Positions 38,496 through 41,282 of a stretch of DNA of 41,282 nt are shown piece by piece (positions within the stretch are counted from its first letter, which is position 1; each line of letters opens with the position of its first letter). Where the stretch lies: positions 1 to 41,282 of the IMG/VR virus record IMGVR_UViG_3300009702_000046, one strand, 5' to 3'. Below the pieces are notes generated by a model, which was not told the DNA's origin, searched no databases, and was given only the letters and a program-made list of their open reading frames with translations. Position numbers and translations under genes: made by a program. The stretch comes from a virus.

Positions 38496-38832
38496 AAGAA
38501 TTAAGAGTTGGGCTCATAGCCAGGTCATATATCAGATGACCGACATGAGTGACGTGACCCCAGAGCACCGGATTGGGAAGGGTGGAATATTTCTGAATAG
38601 CGTTGCAGGTACGATCCGCTTCATCCCTCGCAGAGAGGCTGATCTCAATCAATTCCGCGACACGTTTCTAAATAGGTTTCATGTTCTCTCACAGATGTGG
38701 GAAAGAGGTGTTTCGAAAGACGCCGAGTTTTTCCAACTGTACGAAGATATCCGCAAGTTCAAGTGGAAGAAGTCGAGAATAAAATACAAGGCTAACCTTC
38801 ACACTAGGATCAGGTCGAAATTTGAAGGCTGA
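38476..38832 (+). CDS. Unknown basic protein (118 aa)
   Basis: Overlaps the zinc-ribbon gene by 20 bases and the SbcC gene by 11. IKSWAHSQVIYQMTDMSDVTPEHRIGKGGIFLNSVAGTIRFIP suggests a small beta domain; FRDTFLNRFHVLSQMWERGVSKDAEFFQLYEDIRKFKWKK is helical and basic. The HRIGKGGIFLN segment looks conserved in style. Function not recognised. Confidence 0.55.
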   Translation: MRATISKRIKSWAHSQVIYQMTDMSDVTPEHRIGKGGIFLNSVAGTIRFIPRREADLNQFRDTFLNRFHVLSQMWERGVSKDAEFFQLYEDIRKFKWKKSRIKYKANLHTRIRSKFEG

Positions 38833-40627
38833 ACTAATCGAACTCAAAAATTTCATGAGTTACAGCTATGCGAAGATCGACGACTTCACACCAGGCTTAA
38901 CGCTCATCGACGGCCCTAATGGGTCAGGCAAGAGCAATCTTTGGGACGGACCAAGTTGGGCTATCTTCGGCGAAACAGTGAGAGGTGCGAAGCATGACGA
39001 AGTTATCAACTGGAGTGCGGGCAAAGATTGCCTTTCTAGGTTTCGTTTTTCTTGTCTCGGTGATGTTTACGACGTGCGCCGTTATCGTAAGTGTGATGAG
39101 ACTGACGATCATGGAAGAAAATTTGGTGATCGACTTATCGTTGAACTGTACCGAGGCGGTTCTTCTCGGAAGGAAACAATCGAGAAGGCGTCGGTTGCTG
39201 AGACGCAGGCCTGGCTTCTGGACAGAATTAAGATCGATTGGCAATTATATGGATCGACAGTCGTCTTCGATCAAGGAGAGCTATTCAACTTCGCAGCTGC
39301 CACAGACAAGAAACAAAAAGAGCTTCTCTCCAAAGTCAGGCGCATCAATTTCGAGAATAGTCTAAAAAGAGTCCGCAAGGCTGTCTCTACTATCCAAGAC
39401 AAAACAGACGATCTCAATAGAGAGAAGGCTCTAAAGCAGGCTTACCTAGAAGATGACAGGACTGTTGAGTTCAAGAGGATGTCGAAGGAATTCGAACAGA
39501 GTAAGGCCGACGACCTGGCAGGAGTCCAGGAGAAAATCGAGTCACTTGAAAGTCAGATTGGACCAGATGAAGACTCTCAAGATGAACTTAAAAGACTCAG
39601 AGAAGATCAGTCGAAGCTAAAGCAGTCGGATGAATCTTGTTCTCTCAAGATCACGAAGATCCGTGGCAAGGTCTTGGCAGAGAAGTCGAAAATTGAGGAG
39701 TTGGATGAGGCTATAGAGCGTATGGCTGGCATTGGAGAAGGCGATTGTCCTCATTGCAATCAGCCAGTCTCAGAGGCTCATATCGAATCAGTTATCAAGC
39801 AAGGTGAGTCGAAAAAGGAAGAGCACGAAAAGTCCATGGCTGATCTGAGACTGAGGTACACGAAGATAACAGCCATGAAAAACAAGTTTCAGGCTCAATC
39901 CGAAGGGATCACCAAAAAGATCGAAGAAGCGAAAGAGCGCCAACGAGAGCGTGCACTCATCCAGTCAAAGATATCGGGTCTCGAAGAGAATCTTAAAGAG
40001 ATCAAAGACAGAGAGAATCCATTCGTTGAGAAGATCAAGAAGTATGCCCGTAAGAAAAAAGAAGTCCTTAAGCAGCTAGAAGAGATCGACGGGAAGATAG
40101 AAAAACTCGCCGATCTTGAGCCCTATCTTCTCTTCTGGGAGAAGGCCTACAGTGACAAGGGCATCAAGTCTTTCCTTTTCGACTCGATGTGCGGGACTCT
40201 GACCAACAAGTCGAATCAGTTCGTCAATATTCTCAGCACTGGTGAGTTCACGATTTCATTCGATACTCAGACGAGACTAAAAAGCGGAGACCTCAGAGAG
40301 AAGTTCGAGTGCATCATTCATGTCGGAGACCGCAAAGTCCCATTCAAGATGTATTCGGGCGGTGAGAAGACGATGATCAGTCTCTCGATCGACATGGCAC
40401 TAGCCAGGCTGATGAACGACTACTACGGATCGTTCTTCAACTTCCTGGTTATGGACGAGCAGGACCAGTATCTCGACAACCGAGGCCGTTCTGCATATCT
40501 CGATCTGCTAAAGGAACTGTCAAAAGAGCAGAAGGTTTTTGTTGTGGCTCATGACGACAAATTCAAATCTGAGTTCGACGACGTAGTATCAGTTAGAAAG
40601 AGGGACGGAGTTTCTTTAGTTGGCTAA
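38822..40627 (+). CDS. SbcC/gp46/Rad50-like ATPase
   Basis: TTG start inside the preceding gene gives MKAELIELKNFMSYSYA, the normal SbcC beginning. Walker A is GPNGSGKS at 31-38, the zinc hook is CPHC near residue 309 in the centre of a ~300-residue coiled coil, the ABC signature is YSGGEKTMISLS, and Walker B is NFLVMDEQDQYLD near residue 541. At 601 residues it is a short phage-type Rad50. It holds DNA ends and gates the SbcD-like nuclease. Confidence 0.92.
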   Translation: MKAELIELKNFMSYSYAKIDDFTPGLTLIDGPNGSGKSNLWDGPSWAIFGETVRGAKHDEVINWSAGKDCLSRFRFSCLGDVYDVRRYRKCDETDDHGRKFGDRLIVELYRGGSSRKETIEKASVAETQAWLLDRIKIDWQLYGSTVVFDQGELFNFAAATDKKQKELLSKVRRINFENSLKRVRKAVSTIQDKTDDLNREKALKQAYLEDDRTVEFKRMSKEFEQSKADDLAGVQEKIESLESQIGPDEDSQDELKRLREDQSKLKQSDESCSLKITKIRGKVLAEKSKIEELDEAIERMAGIGEGDCPHCNQPVSEAHIESVIKQGESKKEEHEKSMADLRLRYTKITAMKNKFQAQSEGITKKIEEAKERQRERALIQSKISGLEENLKEIKDRENPFVEKIKKYARKKKEVLKQLEEIDGKIEKLADLEPYLLFWEKAYSDKGIKSFLFDSMCGTLTNKSNQFVNILSTGEFTISFDTQTRLKSGDLREKFECIIHVGDRKVPFKMYSGGEKTMISLSIDMALARLMNDYYGSFFNFLVMDEQDQYLDNRGRSAYLDLLKELSKEQKVFVVAHDDKFKSEFDDVVSVRKRDGVSLVG

Positions 40628-41144
40628 GAAGAAGAGACAGAAGGAAAAAACATTCCTCACTGAGTTGAGGCATTCCTTCGAAGAGCTTGGATGCTTCTGG
40701 TATAAGATTACCGACTCTCCTGTGTCGGCATTGTTAGGGAGCCGTTTTGAGTCAGCAAAGCCATTCGATGCAATTCTGGTCTACGAGGGCATACCAATCG
40801 CAGTCGAAGCGAAGTCACTCAAAGACTACCAGGCGTTTGGCTTGCGGCACCTGCGACCGAGTCAAGTCAAGGGTCTTGAAGACTTTGAGGCTGCTGGAGG
40901 ACGGAGTCTTGTACTTGTCAATATTAGGCGTGCTGCTAGTCGGGCTAGTGGTGTCAAAAGACTGAACCAGCTGATGGCTTTCCATTGGCCTGAGTTGCGA
41001 GACAGGGGAGAGTCCTTTAAGAAGGGCGAGATGATAGAGAGAAGGCAATGGACGGGCACGAAAAAGAGGTTCCCAGTAGGAGAGATCCTGGCCTTGGTCT
41101 CGGAGTCGGTGATATCGGACCAGAGATCAATTCGGTTCTACTAG
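40620..41144 (+). CDS. RecU/Hjc-like Holliday-junction resolvase (PD-(D/E)xK)
   Basis: TTG start overlapping the SbcC stop. The 174-residue protein has FDAILVYEGIPIAVEAKSL (Asp then ExK of the nuclease core, around residues 49-66), followed by FGLRHLRPSQVKGLEDFEAAGGRSLVLV, a pattern typical of RecU (loop after the active site and the basic QxxxL helix). It probably resolves recombination intermediates made by UvsX. Its last 97 bases are overlapped by another frame. TAG stop. Confidence 0.78.
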   Translation: MAKKKRQKEKTFLTELRHSFEELGCFWYKITDSPVSALLGSRFESAKPFDAILVYEGIPIAVEAKSLKDYQAFGLRHLRPSQVKGLEDFEAAGGRSLVLVNIRRAASRASGVKRLNQLMAFHWPELRDRGESFKKGEMIERRQWTGTKKRFPVGEILALVSESVISDQRSIRFY

Positions 41145-41282
41145 CGACTTCCGACTCTCTAATGACACAACAGGTCAGCTATGCCATATGGGCCAGCATT
41201 GCTTCTCAGACCAAGGCATTCGATCTGGTCAGGTTAAAGATCAATCCGACGGGCAATCGGATTTTCGTATCAATAGGCTTGC
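41048..41282 (+). CDS. Unknown protein, 3' partial at window edge
   Basis: ATG 41048 follows GAGAGAAGG and the frame is open for 78 codons to the end of the window. It begins MDGHEKEVPSRRDPGLGLG and continues PEINSVLLATSDSLMTQQVSYAIWASIASQTKAFDLVRLKINP. The overlap with the resolvase (97 bases) is long; the alternative start ATG 41162 would avoid overlap but lacks a good ribosome site. The sequence after 41145 has no other open frame of note. Confidence 0.5.
   Translation, partial: MDGHEKEVPSRRDPGLGLGVGDIGPEINSVLLATSDSLMTQQVSYAIWASIASQTKAFDLVRLKINPTGNRIFVSIGL

Noticed and set aside
1-41282. tRNA genes
   Set aside because: I looked for T-loop-like GGTTCGAATCC and cloverleaf patterns and saw none convincing; a dedicated scan would be needed to exclude atypical ones.

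Overview
The window is part of a large, strictly lytic-looking double-stranded DNA bacteriophage genome, not a bacterial chromosome. Genes are tightly packed with many ATGA-type start/stop overlaps. Tail-fibre and lysis genes sit beside a nearly complete phage replication and recombination set. No integrase, rRNA, tRNA or metabolic operon is visible. Shine-Dalgarno sites are strong (GGAG, AGGGG), there are typical lipoprotein and Sec signals, and a sigma-70-like gene is present, so the host is a bacterium; lipoproteins plus a transglycosylase endolysin suggest a Gram-negative one. The host genus cannot be read from the sequence.

Layout. 1-8100: tail-fibre and receptor-binding proteins, several oddly carrying N-terminal signal peptides, then a large lipoprotein. 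8094-9633: membrane/coiled-coil protein, small helical protein, lytic transglycosylase and holin-like protein (lysis). 9657-9741: terminators facing a short minus-strand pair (9723-10353). 10356-18758: UvsW-like helicase with an intein, sigma-like factor, DnaB-like helicase, primase with an in-frame amber codon in its zinc finger, small zinc/acidic proteins and ATP-dependent DNA ligase. 18828-20585: histone-deacetylase-fold enzyme, DUF1566-like lipoprotein and a possible ribbon-helix-helix protein. 20620-25005: a MoxR/CobS-like AAA+ ATPase, a CobT-like VWA protein and a third protein, each with its own copy of one promoter and one leader hairpin. 25942-26674: minus-strand adenine methyltransferase and a DUF1653-like protein. 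26675-27557: an 880-bp non-coding hub with five operator palindromes, an AT-rich tract, iteron-like repeats and many hairpins (candidate origin or control region). 27558-41282: a broken deoxynucleoside-kinase-like gene, DNA polymerase III alpha, UvsY-like protein, gp32-like SSB, UvsX/RecA with a second intein, SbcD/SbcC (gp47/gp46) and a RecU/Hjc-like nuclease.

How it fits together. The replisome combines a bacterial-type C-family polymerase with T4-type recombination functions (UvsX, UvsW, UvsY-like, gp32-like, gp46/47). Two global cis-signals tie the genome together: the palindrome TTTCGACGTCGAAA (nine perfect copies, two near copies) and a bipartite promoter CTAAAG-N23/24-TATTAT (four strong and two weaker copies). 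The phage-encoded sigma-like factor and the possible ribbon-helix-helix protein are candidate readers, but nothing in the sequence proves the pairing.

The most novel-looking items are the MoxR-VWA-third-protein regulon with a covarying leader hairpin, the palindrome regulon with its central hub, the amber codon in the primase zinc ribbon, two sibling inteins in two different P-loops, and two apparent frameshifts (adhesin and kinase).
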